Positions 33,711-42,348 of a stretch of 64,000 nt of DNA are shown in pieces. Source of the DNA: Nitrobacter vulgaris (GTDB taxonomy: Bacteria; Pseudomonadota; Alphaproteobacteria; Rhizobiales; Xanthobacteraceae); the NCBI RefSeq assembly GCF_031453995.1, contig NZ_JAVDPZ010000006.1:62001-126000 (forward strand), given 5' to 3'. Numbering within the stretch: position 1 is the stretch's first letter; each line of letters opens with the position of its first letter. The translations under genes and the position numbers were made by a program. The notes beneath the pieces are model-generated. The model was not told the origin of the DNA. It made no database searches and was given only the letters and a program-made list of their open reading frames with translations.

Positions 33711-36463
33711 CGTACGAGCCTGCTGATTGCGGTGGTTAGCGGACGCGCGGCCTTGTCATAGTCCGCCCACGCCTTACTCTTTTTCAAGAGATATGGCGCG
33801 GTGCGGAGTGTGAAACGTTTAGGATCAAGACCGGCTTTCACCTGAGACCAGTTCAGCGGCATGGATACAGTGGCGCCGGGCCGCGCGCGCGGCGACAGCG
33901 GCGCGACAGCCGTCGATTTGGTATCGTTGCGAAGATAATCGAGGAAGATTTTTCCCTCGCGCTGCTTCTTCGACATGTTGATGAGATATTTATCGGGTGC
34001 GTCAGCGGCCATTTGTTCGCAGACGGCTTGGGCGAACATCTTAGCTTGCTTCCAGTTCAATCCGTCTTTTTGCTTGATTGCAAGCGGTGTGACGACGTGC
34101 AGCCCCTTGCCGCCGGTGGTCTTGCAGAACGTTTCGAGCCCGAGCGCCTCGAGCCGCTGCTTCATGTCCTTGGCCGCAGCGATCACGTCGGGGAATGCGA
34201 TGCCCGGCGCGGGATCGAGGTCGAATACCAGCCGTCCTGGCACCGTGTATTCGTTGGGCACGCAATTCCACGGATGCAATTCGATACCGCCGATCTGCGC
34301 CACCGCCGCCAGCGCCTCGACGCGGTCGATCTGCAGATAAGGCTTTCGGTCGCCTGCCACCTTCGCTTGCGTGACCAGATCCGAGAGACCCGGCATGGCG
34401 TGGCGCTGAAAGAACGTTTCGCCATCAATGCCATCTGGTGCGCGAACAATCGAACACGGCCGTCCGCGGATGTGGCCGATCATCCAGCCGCCCACGGCTT
34501 CGATGTAGGTGGCAAGATCGAGCTTGGTGACCGGCTGCCTGTCCCCCGCATCCGGCCATAGCGCTTTATCTGGATGCGAGATCACAACGCCCATCACCGT
34601 CGAGCGATCGCGCGCCGCAGACGTGCGAGGTTGCCGCGATCTGGTCGTGTCGGTGTTCGCTGCTGGTGTGGCTCGCGCGTTGGGCTGTGTTGCGTTGAGC
34701 TTTGTCTTGTCGGGCCGTATCTTGTTGAACCGTGGGGCGGCCGCACGGGCCGGCATTTCCGCCCTGACCTCGCGCGCCGGCTTGTCCGCGCGCAGCCCTT
34801 TGAAGGCTGCTTGCCGGACCATGCCGTCATCAGTCCAACCGGCGAATTCAATTTCGGCGACTAGTTCAGGTTTCAGCCAATGAATGTTGCGACCGCCGGC
34901 CGGCGCATTCTTGCCGGTGAAAGGACTTTTCGATGCGGCCGCGGCTTTCAATGCCGGCATGATGCGTTTCACGGTATCGCGGTCGTAGCCGGTGCCGACG
35001 ATGCCGGTATAGACGAGGTGGTCGCCGTTATAGACGCCCGCCATTAGCGAGCGGAACTTGCCGCCTGTTGTCTTCCACCCGCCGATTACGACCTCATGGC
35101 CGGGACGGCTCTTGGTTTTGACCCAGTTACCGCCGCGGCCGGCGCGATAGGGCGCGTCGATGCGTTTGGAGATGATGCCTTCGAGGCCGGATTCGCGCGC
35201 CGTTGCGAGCATCTGTTCGCCGTTCACGTCAAAATGCTCTACGTAGCGGATCGGTGCGCGGTCGGATCTTGCAGAGCGCCCGAGCAGCTTGCGAAGCCGG
35301 TCCTTGCGCGTCAGCAGCGGCAGCGGGCGCAGATCCTCGCCCTCGGCAAACGGAAGGTCGAAAGCAAAGTACACCAGCGCATCCGTCTTGCCTTCGGACA
35401 GCGCGGCCTGCATCGCCGAGAAATCCGGATCGCCCTTTGCGTTGAGCGCGACGATCTCGCCGTCGAGGATGGCGTCTGGCAGTTTCGCGGCCGCCTTTGC
35501 GATGACTGAAAACTTGTCGGTCCAGTCGAGGCCTTTGCGGGTTTTGAGCGTCACGGCACCGTTCTCGATCCGTATCTGGATGCGATAGCCGTCGAACTTG
35601 ATTTCATGCACCCAGCCCTCCGCCGATGGCGGGCGCGTTGCCGTTTTACAAAGCTGAAGTTCGGCAAAGTTCGGTATCCCGCCCTTGATCGCGCGAGCCT
35701 TGGCAATTTGTACTCGGGCTTTCTTCAGCGCCTTCTTGCCGGTCGACGCGGGCTTTGCGCTCGGCTTTGCCGACCGTTTCGATTCCCTGGCGCGCGCCTC
35801 CGCGGCAGCGCCCTTGTTCGAATCCCAAACCGCGTCAGAGCCGGCGATCCGCCTGGTCATCATGAAAGGCTCCGGCGCCTTGCCCTGGCCTTTGGCGATC
35901 TGTTCGAGGGTCCGACCCGATGCGACCGACCGATCCTTTTCCAGCACATCCTCGCCGCCGCCCGGCTTTGCGTAGTCGTCGCGGTGCTTGATCAGCAGCC
36001 AGTTGGTGCGCTTTCCGCCGCTACGGTCATGCTTCATGCGCACCAGCACCCATTCGCCTTGGAGCTTCTCGCCCATCAGCGCGAATTTAAGGTCGCCCTT
36101 CGCGAGGCCCTTCGCCGGGTCTTCGGCGTACCAGTAGCCGCGATCCCAGATTTCCACCGTGCCGCCGCCATATTGACCTTTCGGGATGGTACCTTCGAAG
36201 TCGCCGTAGTCGAGCGGGTGATCCTCCACCTCGACTGCCAGCCGCTTCTCGCCGGGGTCGAGCGAGGGACCTCGCGTCACAGCCCAGGATTTGAACACCC
36301 CCTCGTACTCAAGGCGGAGATCGTAATGTAGCCGGGTGGCATCGTGCTTCTGGATCACGAACCGCAGTTGCCTAGCGGGCACGACGCGCGCCTTGCCGCT
36401 CGGCTCGGCGGTTTTCGAAAAGTCGCGTTTCTTGCGGTAGGTGCTGAGCTTTCGGGATGGCAC
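33707..36463 (-). CDS. ligD: Multifunctional DNA ligase D (NHEJ)
   Basis: 918 aa from GTG 36463, which has GGAG eight bases upstream; a TTG at 36481 would add six residues. Three domains in the order of Pseudomonas LigD: 3'-phosphoesterase (about 30-165, QKHDATRLHYDLRLE), ATP-dependent ligase (about 265-560, nucleotidyl Lys in EIKFDGYR near 289), and primase-like polymerase (about 630-910, metal site LVFDLDPAPG). Lys/Ala-rich linkers separate them. With Ku it joins double-strand breaks without a template. It follows ku and a small ORF on the same strand and overlaps arginase. Confidence 0.96.
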   Translation of the reverse strand: MPSRKLSTYRKKRDFSKTAEPSGKARVVPARQLRFVIQKHDATRLHYDLRLEYEGVFKSWAVTRGPSLDPGEKRLAVEVEDHPLDYGDFEGTIPKGQYGGGTVEIWDRGYWYAEDPAKGLAKGDLKFALMGEKLQGEWVLVRMKHDRSGGKRTNWLLIKHRDDYAKPGGGEDVLEKDRSVASGRTLEQIAKGQGKAPEPFMMTRRIAGSDAVWDSNKGAAAEARARESKRSAKPSAKPASTGKKALKKARVQIAKARAIKGGIPNFAELQLCKTATRPPSAEGWVHEIKFDGYRIQIRIENGAVTLKTRKGLDWTDKFSVIAKAAAKLPDAILDGEIVALNAKGDPDFSAMQAALSEGKTDALVYFAFDLPFAEGEDLRPLPLLTRKDRLRKLLGRSARSDRAPIRYVEHFDVNGEQMLATARESGLEGIISKRIDAPYRAGRGGNWVKTKSRPGHEVVIGGWKTTGGKFRSLMAGVYNGDHLVYTGIVGTGYDRDTVKRIMPALKAAAASKSPFTGKNAPAGGRNIHWLKPELVAEIEFAGWTDDGMVRQAAFKGLRADKPAREVRAEMPARAAAPRFNKIRPDKTKLNATQPNARATPAANTDTTRSRQPRTSAARDRSTVMGVVISHPDKALWPDAGDRQPVTKLDLATYIEAVGGWMIGHIRGRPCSIVRAPDGIDGETFFQRHAMPGLSDLVTQAKVAGDRKPYLQIDRVEALAAVAQIGGIELHPWNCVPNEYTVPGRLVFDLDPAPGIAFPDVIAAAKDMKQRLEALGLETFCKTTGGKGLHVVTPLAIKQKDGLNWKQAKMFAQAVCEQMAADAPDKYLINMSKKQREGKIFLDYLRNDTKSTAVAPLSPRARPGATVSMPLNWSQVKAGLDPKRFTLRTAPYLLKKSKAWADYDKAARPLTTAISRLVR

Positions 36464-36528
36464 GGCGACGGCTCCGATCAAGGATCAAACGTCGGCAACG
36501 CCCGGTAAGCGCAAGAGTGCTGCCGGCG

Positions 36529-36717
36529 TCACGCCTTTTTCTTTCCGACGCCCGCACTCTTCCGCAGGGCATCCTTGAGATCAATCGGCACGCCGTGCTT
36601 CTTCAAAAGGTCGGCGAACGCCTCGTCTGCCAGATCCTGAAGGGTCGCCATGCGATCGCGGCCGAGCTGCGCCAGCGCGGTCATGGTCTCGTCGTCGAAG
36701 GCGATCAGCTTGCGCAT
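36529..36717 (-). CDS. Small conserved protein between ku and ligD
   Basis: 62 aa. Helical, charged, starting MRKLIAFDDETMTALAQLGRDR, with an LADEAFADLLKKHG segment and a basic tail (KSAGVGKKKA). The N-terminal strand plus two helices would fit a ribbon-helix-helix-type fold, which is inference. It begins 12 bases after the ku stop and ends 65 bases before the preferred ligD start, so it belongs to the NHEJ transcript. I recall similar small proteins beside ku/ligD in Bradyrhizobium. Function unknown; a DNA-binding accessory or autoregulator is possible. Confidence 0.75.
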   Translation of the reverse strand: MRKLIAFDDETMTALAQLGRDRMATLQDLADEAFADLLKKHGVPIDLKDALRKSAGVGKKKA

Positions 36718-36729
36718 GTCCGCGCCCGG

Positions 36730-37701
36730 CTATCCGGCCTTGCGCTTTGCCGCGGGTACCTTTTTTGCGGCGCGCGTCCTGGCTGGCCGTTTCGCAGTCT
36801 CGCGCTTGGGTTCCTTCGCGGCTTTCTTGCCTTCGATCGGAAACAACATTTCGCGCTGACCTTCGACCCGCTTCTTTGACCTCTTGCCCTTCGCGGGAGC
36901 GGCGGTGATTTCTGTCCGCTCAGACCTGCCGCCCTTCAGGCTCCGCCGCAAGGCGTCCATCAGGTTGATGACATTGCTTTCGGTCTTGACCTTGGCTTTT
37001 GCGATCGGGTGGCCTGCCTTCTTCTGCTCGATCAGGTCCAGCAGCGCCGCTTCATAATGATCCTTAAAGGCGGTCGGCTCGAAGCGGCCGGACTTCTGCT
37101 CGACGATATGTTTGGCGAGATCGAGCATGTCCTTGGTGATCTTCACCTCCTTGATGTCGTCGAAATAGTCCGATGCCTCGCGTACCTCGTAAGCGTAGCG
37201 CAGCAGCAGGCCGACCAACCCGTTGTCGCGCGCTTCAAGGGCAATGACGTGCTCGCGATTGGTCAGCACCACCCGAGCCAGCGCGACCTTGCCCGTCGCC
37301 TTGATGGTGTCGCGGATCACGGCATAGGCATCGTGTCCGACCTTGCCGTCCGGCACCAGATAATACGGCCTGACGATATAAAGATCGTCGATCTCTGCGC
37401 GCGGCACAAACCGGTCGATATCGATGGTGTGGGTGGACTCCAGCGCGATGTTGTCGAGCTCGTCCTTCGTCACTTCGAGATAGGTATCGGTATCGATCTT
37501 GTACCCCTTGACGATATCGTCGTTGTCGACCTCGTCGCCGGTTTCGGCATCGACCTTCTGATACTTGATGCGGTGCCCGGTCTTGCGATTGATCTGGTTG
37601 AAGCTGACCTTCTCGGACTCCGAGGTCGCCGGAAACAGGGCTACCGGGCAGGTCACGAGCGAAAGGCGTAGAAAGCCCTTCCAGTTAGCACGCGGGGCCA
37701 T
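36730..37701 (-). CDS. ku: Ku protein (NHEJ end-binding)
   Basis: 323 aa from ATG 37701 (MAPRANWKGFLRLSLVTCPVALF, the normal Ku start; six codons upstream to 37719 are unlikely). The Ku core (about 1-255) forms a homodimeric ring that threads on broken ends and recruits LigD. The C-terminal 65 residues are a Lys/Arg-rich tail (KGKRSKKRVEG, then RPARTRAAKKVPAAKRK), known in other bacterial Ku proteins to aid DNA binding. First gene of the ku - small ORF - ligD - arginase run. Confidence 0.97.
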   Translation of the reverse strand: MAPRANWKGFLRLSLVTCPVALFPATSESEKVSFNQINRKTGHRIKYQKVDAETGDEVDNDDIVKGYKIDTDTYLEVTKDELDNIALESTHTIDIDRFVPRAEIDDLYIVRPYYLVPDGKVGHDAYAVIRDTIKATGKVALARVVLTNREHVIALEARDNGLVGLLLRYAYEVREASDYFDDIKEVKITKDMLDLAKHIVEQKSGRFEPTAFKDHYEAALLDLIEQKKAGHPIAKAKVKTESNVINLMDALRRSLKGGRSERTEITAAPAKGKRSKKRVEGQREMLFPIEGKKAAKEPKRETAKRPARTRAAKKVPAAKRKAG

Positions 37702-37852
37702 CGAAAACTCCATACGCAACGGGCTGAAAACTGCAGAAAGGGATTCAATATCACGAGCGGCGAAACGTTCCGAGTCGAAGGCGGCGCGTGCAGGCGTCAG
37801 CGTCGTCGTGCAGTTCTTGTTGTGTTCTTGTCAGGTCGCCGTTGGGATGATC

Positions 37853-40800
37853 CTAATGTGCTTCGTCCCAGTTATCAGCGGCGCGGGCGTCGACCTGCAG
37901 CGGCACCGACAGCAACACCGCCGGGAATGGCGCATCCTGCATCACATGCTGTACGACCGGCAGCGTTGCCGCGACCTCCTCGTTCGGCACTTCAAAAATC
38001 AGCTCGTCATGGACCTGCAGCAGCATCCGTGCGGACAGCCTCTTCGCCGCAAGCGCATCGTCCATCCGCGCCATGGCGCGGCGGATGATGTCGGCAGCCG
38101 ACCCCTGCAGGCGCGCGTTGATCGCGGCGCGCTCGTTGAAGGCGCGATGCGACGGGTTCGGCGACTTGATGTCGGGGTAATGGCATTTGCGGCCGAACAG
38201 GGTCGTGACATAGCCGTGCTCGCGGCAGAAATCGCGGGTCGCATCCATGTAGGCGCGAATGCCGGGAAAGCGCTCGAAATACTTCTTGATATAGGCGGCT
38301 GCTTCTTCGCGGGGGATGCCGAGTTGATTGGCGAGGCCGAAAGCCGAGATGCCGTAGATGATGCCGAAGTTGATGGCCTTGGCCCGGCGGCGGATTTCGC
38401 CTGGCATTCCCCTTACGGGCACGCCGAACATTTCCGATGCGGTCATGGCGTGGATGTCGAGGCCGTCGCGGAACGCCTGCTTCAGCACCGGGATATCGGC
38501 GATTTCCGCAAGAAGCCGCAGTTCGATTTGAGAGTAATCGGCTGACACCAGCCTGTGTCCGGGGGCCGCGATGAAGGCACGGCGAATCTTTCGTCCCTCC
38601 TCGTTGCGCACCGGGATGTTCTGCAGGTTCGGCTCGTTCGACGACAGCCGCCCGGTGGTGGTGGCGGCGAGCGCATAGGTCGTGTGCACGCGCTTGGTCT
38701 GGGGATGAACGTATTCGGGCAGCGCGTCGGTATAGGTCGATTTCAGTTTGGATACCTGTCGCCAGTCAAGGATCTTGCGCGGGAAGTCGTGGCCCTGCTC
38801 GGCGAGCTCATCGAGGATTTGCGCCGAGGTCGACCACGCGCCGGTCTTGGTCTTGCTGCCCCCGGCCAGGCCCATCTTGCCGAACATGATGTCGCCGATC
38901 TGCTTCGGACTGCCGACGTTGATCGGCTCGCCGGCAAGTTGCTGGATCTCGGCTTCCAGCCGGGCCGCGGTCTGCGCGAATTCACCCGAGAGACGCGACA
39001 GCACCTGCCGGTCGATGGTGATGCCGCGCCGCTCCATCCGCGCCAGCGTCGCGACCATCGGCCGCTCGAGCGTCTCGTACACCGCATTCATGCGCTCAGC
39101 GACCAGCCGTGGCTTTAAGACCTGCCACAGCCGCATGGTGAGGTCGGCATGTTCCGCTGCGTAGGCCGTGGCGCGCTCGATCGCCACCTGATCGAAGGCA
39201 AGCTTGTTCTTGCCGCTGCCGGTCAGTTCGCCATAACTCAAAGCGGTATGCCCGAGCCAGCGTTGTGCCAGCGATTGAAGATCGTGGGAGCCCCGCCCGG
39301 CATCGAGCACGTAGGAGATAAGCTCGACGTCGTCCTGATTCTGCATGACGATGCCATGCTGCGCGAGCAGCACGGCACTGAACTTGATGTTGAGCCCGAT
39401 CTTCAAGTGACCGCTGGATTCAAGGATCGGCTTCAGGATCTCCAGCGCATCGCGGACCGCGATCTGACCGGGCGCAAGACCGGCGGCAAACAGGCCGGCT
39501 CCGTCGCCGGCCTGTTTGTGGCTGAGCGGGATGTAGCATGCATCGTTAGGCGCGAGAGCCAGAGTGAAGCCCGACAATTCGGCCTGCATGGGATCAATCG
39601 TCGGTGCCAGGGCTTCGAAGGCAAAGCTGCCATTGTTATCGATGCGGGCAACCCAGTCTTTCAGCCGCTCTAGCGTGCGGATGGTTTCGTAGGTGTCGCG
39701 CTGGACCGGCAGCTTGCGCACCGCTTCAAGGCGGGCGGCGGCAAGGGCCGCAGGCGTTTTGATCTCCGCGTCGCCCTTTGCCCTGATGATCGGCGTGCTT
39801 TTCACGACGCCATCGCTGCTACCGAACAGGTCTCCGGTGACGGCGGCTACGGACGCCTTGGGCGCTGTCGAAGAGGCCCCGCTGGCGTTTTTTCTGTCCG
39901 GCTCGATCTCGGTCGCGTTAAGCTCGGAATAGTCCGCGACGCGTTTTGTCAGCGTGGTAAATTCCATCGCCTTCAGGAAGGCGATCAGCTTGCGGGCGTC
40001 GGGCTCCTGCACCGCGAGGTCGTCCAGCGGCACATCGAGCGCGACCTTGTCGTCGAGCAATACGAGTTGCCGCGAGATGCGGGCCTTTTCGGCATTCTCG
40101 ATCAACGTCTCGCGCCGCTTCGGCTGCTTGATTTCGCCGGCGCGCTGTAGCAGCGTTTCGAGGTCGCCGTATTCCGTGATGAGTTGCGCGGCGGTCTTGA
40201 CGCCGATGCCCGGCACGCCCGGTACATTGTCGACGCTGTCACCGGCTAAAGCCTGTACCTCGACCACCTTCTCCGGCGGCACGCCGAACTTTTCGATCAC
40301 TTCAGGTATGCCGAGGCGGCGGTCCTTCATGGTGTCGTACATGGTGACGCAGTCGGTAACGAGCTGCATCAAGTCCTTGTCAGAAGATACGATGGTCGCG
40401 GTCGCGCCCCGCTCGCACGCCTGCCTCACATAGGTCGCGATCAGGTCGTCGGCTTCGAAGCCGATCTGTTCGAGGCAGGGCAGGTCGAACGCTTTCACCG
40501 CTTCGCGGATCAGCGCGAATTGCGGGATCAGGTCGTCGGGTGCAGGCGGCCGATGCGCCTTGTAGTCGGGATAGAGCTTGTTGCGGAACGTGACCTCGGA
40601 CTTGTCGAAGATGATCGCGAGGTGTGTCGGCTTGTCGTCCTTCGGCATGTCGCGCAACAGCTTCCACAGCATATTGCAGAAGCCGAGCACCGCGTTGACC
40701 TGCAGCCCATCGGATTTGCGGTTCAACGGCGGCAGAGCGTGATAAGCGCGGAAGATGTAGGATGAGCCGTCGACCAGAAAGACGTGCTGTCCCTGCATAT

Positions 40801-40906
40801 TGGTCCCAGCTTCAGCTTTCGCCGCAGGAATCGTCGCGGGGATGGCGGCTGGGATCTCGGCTGCGTCGATCGCGGCAGCGGGCTTGGCGGCGGGCTTCTT
40901 CGGCAT
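37853..40906 (-). CDS. polA: DNA polymerase I
   Basis: 1017 aa, versus 928 in E. coli. An Ala/Pro-rich N-terminal extension of 36 residues precedes MQGQHVFLVDGSSYIFRAY, so translation may begin at that Met. The 5'-3' exonuclease domain (about 40-330) has DKSEVTFRNKLYPDYKAHRP. The 3'-5' exonuclease-like domain (about 400-610) retains ALAPTIDPMQAELSG but I cannot confirm all proofreading acids. The polymerase domain has SADYSQIELRLLAEI (motif A), RRRAKAINFGIIYGIS (motif B) and LQVHDELIFE (motif C). Used for Okazaki fragment and repair synthesis. Confidence 0.97.
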   Translation of the reverse strand: MPKKPAAKPAAAIDAAEIPAAIPATIPAAKAEAGTNMQGQHVFLVDGSSYIFRAYHALPPLNRKSDGLQVNAVLGFCNMLWKLLRDMPKDDKPTHLAIIFDKSEVTFRNKLYPDYKAHRPPAPDDLIPQFALIREAVKAFDLPCLEQIGFEADDLIATYVRQACERGATATIVSSDKDLMQLVTDCVTMYDTMKDRRLGIPEVIEKFGVPPEKVVEVQALAGDSVDNVPGVPGIGVKTAAQLITEYGDLETLLQRAGEIKQPKRRETLIENAEKARISRQLVLLDDKVALDVPLDDLAVQEPDARKLIAFLKAMEFTTLTKRVADYSELNATEIEPDRKNASGASSTAPKASVAAVTGDLFGSSDGVVKSTPIIRAKGDAEIKTPAALAAARLEAVRKLPVQRDTYETIRTLERLKDWVARIDNNGSFAFEALAPTIDPMQAELSGFTLALAPNDACYIPLSHKQAGDGAGLFAAGLAPGQIAVRDALEILKPILESSGHLKIGLNIKFSAVLLAQHGIVMQNQDDVELISYVLDAGRGSHDLQSLAQRWLGHTALSYGELTGSGKNKLAFDQVAIERATAYAAEHADLTMRLWQVLKPRLVAERMNAVYETLERPMVATLARMERRGITIDRQVLSRLSGEFAQTAARLEAEIQQLAGEPINVGSPKQIGDIMFGKMGLAGGSKTKTGAWSTSAQILDELAEQGHDFPRKILDWRQVSKLKSTYTDALPEYVHPQTKRVHTTYALAATTTGRLSSNEPNLQNIPVRNEEGRKIRRAFIAAPGHRLVSADYSQIELRLLAEIADIPVLKQAFRDGLDIHAMTASEMFGVPVRGMPGEIRRRAKAINFGIIYGISAFGLANQLGIPREEAAAYIKKYFERFPGIRAYMDATRDFCREHGYVTTLFGRKCHYPDIKSPNPSHRAFNERAAINARLQGSAADIIRRAMARMDDALAAKRLSARMLLQVHDELIFEVPNEEVAATLPVVQHVMQDAPFPAVLLSVPLQVDARAADNWDEAH

Positions 40907-41010
40907 GGCCGCAACTTAAGGAGTTTTCCCGCTGATGGCACCCCCGCGGCGTTCTCATGACCGACAAAAAGCGCAGGGGTTTCGGGCCTTGACCGGGCGA
41001 CCGAGCCGGA

Positions 41011-42060
41011 TTATTCGGCCGCCGCCTGAATCGCGGAGGCTCGTTTCTTCGGCGCGATCCAGAAGGCGTCAGGACGCTCGAACAGGAAGTTCGCCCGCGT
41101 GTTGCGGCAGGCCCACCAGATCAGCACCGCGCCGATCACGCCGGCGATGGTGACGATCAGAGAGATCAGGCCGACATCCTGGATCAGACCTGTTTTCAGC
41201 AGGATCGTGCGCGAGGCGGCCATCGGCAGGAAGAACGCGAGATAGATGACGATCGAGTGCTCGCCACAATAGCGCACGACGTTCAGCCAGCGCATTTTCG
41301 CAAGCAACGTGCCAACGGCGATGATGGCGCTGGCGCCGGCGAGACCGAGCGCGAGCGAAACGATTGGCCATTCGCTGATGCCAGTATGGACCAGGCCGCC
41401 GTTGACAACAGCCCACAGCGCAAGCGCCGCCAGCGTCAATCCCGGATAAGCGCGGGCGCGGGCCGACCATGCGAATACGTAGTTTGCGAACAGGTATCCG
41501 GAATAGATGTAGACGAAGCGAGCGGCGAATTCGTCGATAAGCGTCCAGCCGGTCGAGATGTGCGTCATCTCGAGCGCCGCCGCAGCGCCCCAGATCGCCC
41601 AAGGCGCGATCCGGCGCGTGGCCTTGATGACCACGAAGAACACCGGCAGCAGATAGATGAACCACAGCGTGCCGAACGGATCGATGAACGACATCAGATA
41701 GAGATGGACGACGCCCGGCCAGCCCACCTCGGCGGCAAAGTGGGGGGCCTTGAAGCCGAACTGGATCGCGGTCCACAGAACGTAGAAGTAGAAGAAGTGC
41801 ACGACCTTGCGGTCGAGGTAGGTGCGCCAGTCGCGGTTAATGACGAGCGGCAGGAACAGGCCGGAAATCAGGAAGAAATCCGGCATCCGGAACGGTTTTG
41901 CGAATTCGACCACGAGGTGCATGAAGCCGGTCTGTCCGGCTGCGGCCTCAACGCCCAGCACCGAGTGCATCATCACCACCATGATGATGCAGATGCCCTT
42001 GGCATAGTCGACCCAGTCGACCCGTTCGGTTTTCTGCGCAGCTGTGCCGTTTCCGGTCAT
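41011..42060 (-). CDS. Acyltransferase 3 family membrane protein
   Basis: 349 aa, about ten membrane helices. N-terminal motif VDWVDYAKGICIIMVVMMHS carries the conserved catalytic-region His, and the next helix has RMPDFFLISGLFLP. This family O-acylates glycans and lipids at the inner membrane (OpgC, OafA, NodX relatives). Closest type by layout is the OpgC-like group, substrate unknown. ATG 42060 is preferred because it gives the usual short cytosolic start; the frame continues to 42126. No neighbouring glycan genes. Confidence 0.85.
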   Translation of the reverse strand: MTGNGTAAQKTERVDWVDYAKGICIIMVVMMHSVLGVEAAAGQTGFMHLVVEFAKPFRMPDFFLISGLFLPLVINRDWRTYLDRKVVHFFYFYVLWTAIQFGFKAPHFAAEVGWPGVVHLYLMSFIDPFGTLWFIYLLPVFFVVIKATRRIAPWAIWGAAAALEMTHISTGWTLIDEFAARFVYIYSGYLFANYVFAWSARARAYPGLTLAALALWAVVNGGLVHTGISEWPIVSLALGLAGASAIIAVGTLLAKMRWLNVVRYCGEHSIVIYLAFFLPMAASRTILLKTGLIQDVGLISLIVTIAGVIGAVLIWWACRNTRANFLFERPDAFWIAPKKRASAIQAAAE

Positions 42061-42200
42061 GGTTGTCTCTTTTCGGCGCGATGGGGCCTGTTTACAGGCG
42101 GATCGGTTGCGTTCTCCTTTCACCAATCAAATAATGTGCCGGTTTCCCGGGAAAGTGATCGGACAGAGGTATCGCCTGGCCGTTTGGCAAGTGGTGCGCT

Positions 42201-42306
42201 AGAGCCTTTCCGCTTCTGATGGAATCAGAAGCGGGGCTCTATCATTCTGATCTGACGCGTTTTCTCCACGCGAACCGGTTATCCACTTCGCTCGAAAACG
42301 CTATAG
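42201..42306. repeat. Intergenic palindromic repeat, family A (copy 5, reference)
   Basis: Best copy. Hairpin 1: AGAGCC - CCGCTTCTGAT - gga - ATCAGAAGCGG - GGCTCT, an 11-base perfect inner stem with a 6-base outer stem. Hairpin 2: GCGTTTTC ... GAAAACGC enclosing ACGCGAACCGGTTATCCACTT. Ends CTATAG. It lies between the acyltransferase and hrpB start regions. Confidence 0.9.
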
Positions 42307-42348
42307 GACGACCTTCCCGTTACCCTACCGTACGCGCGGACCTATTCC

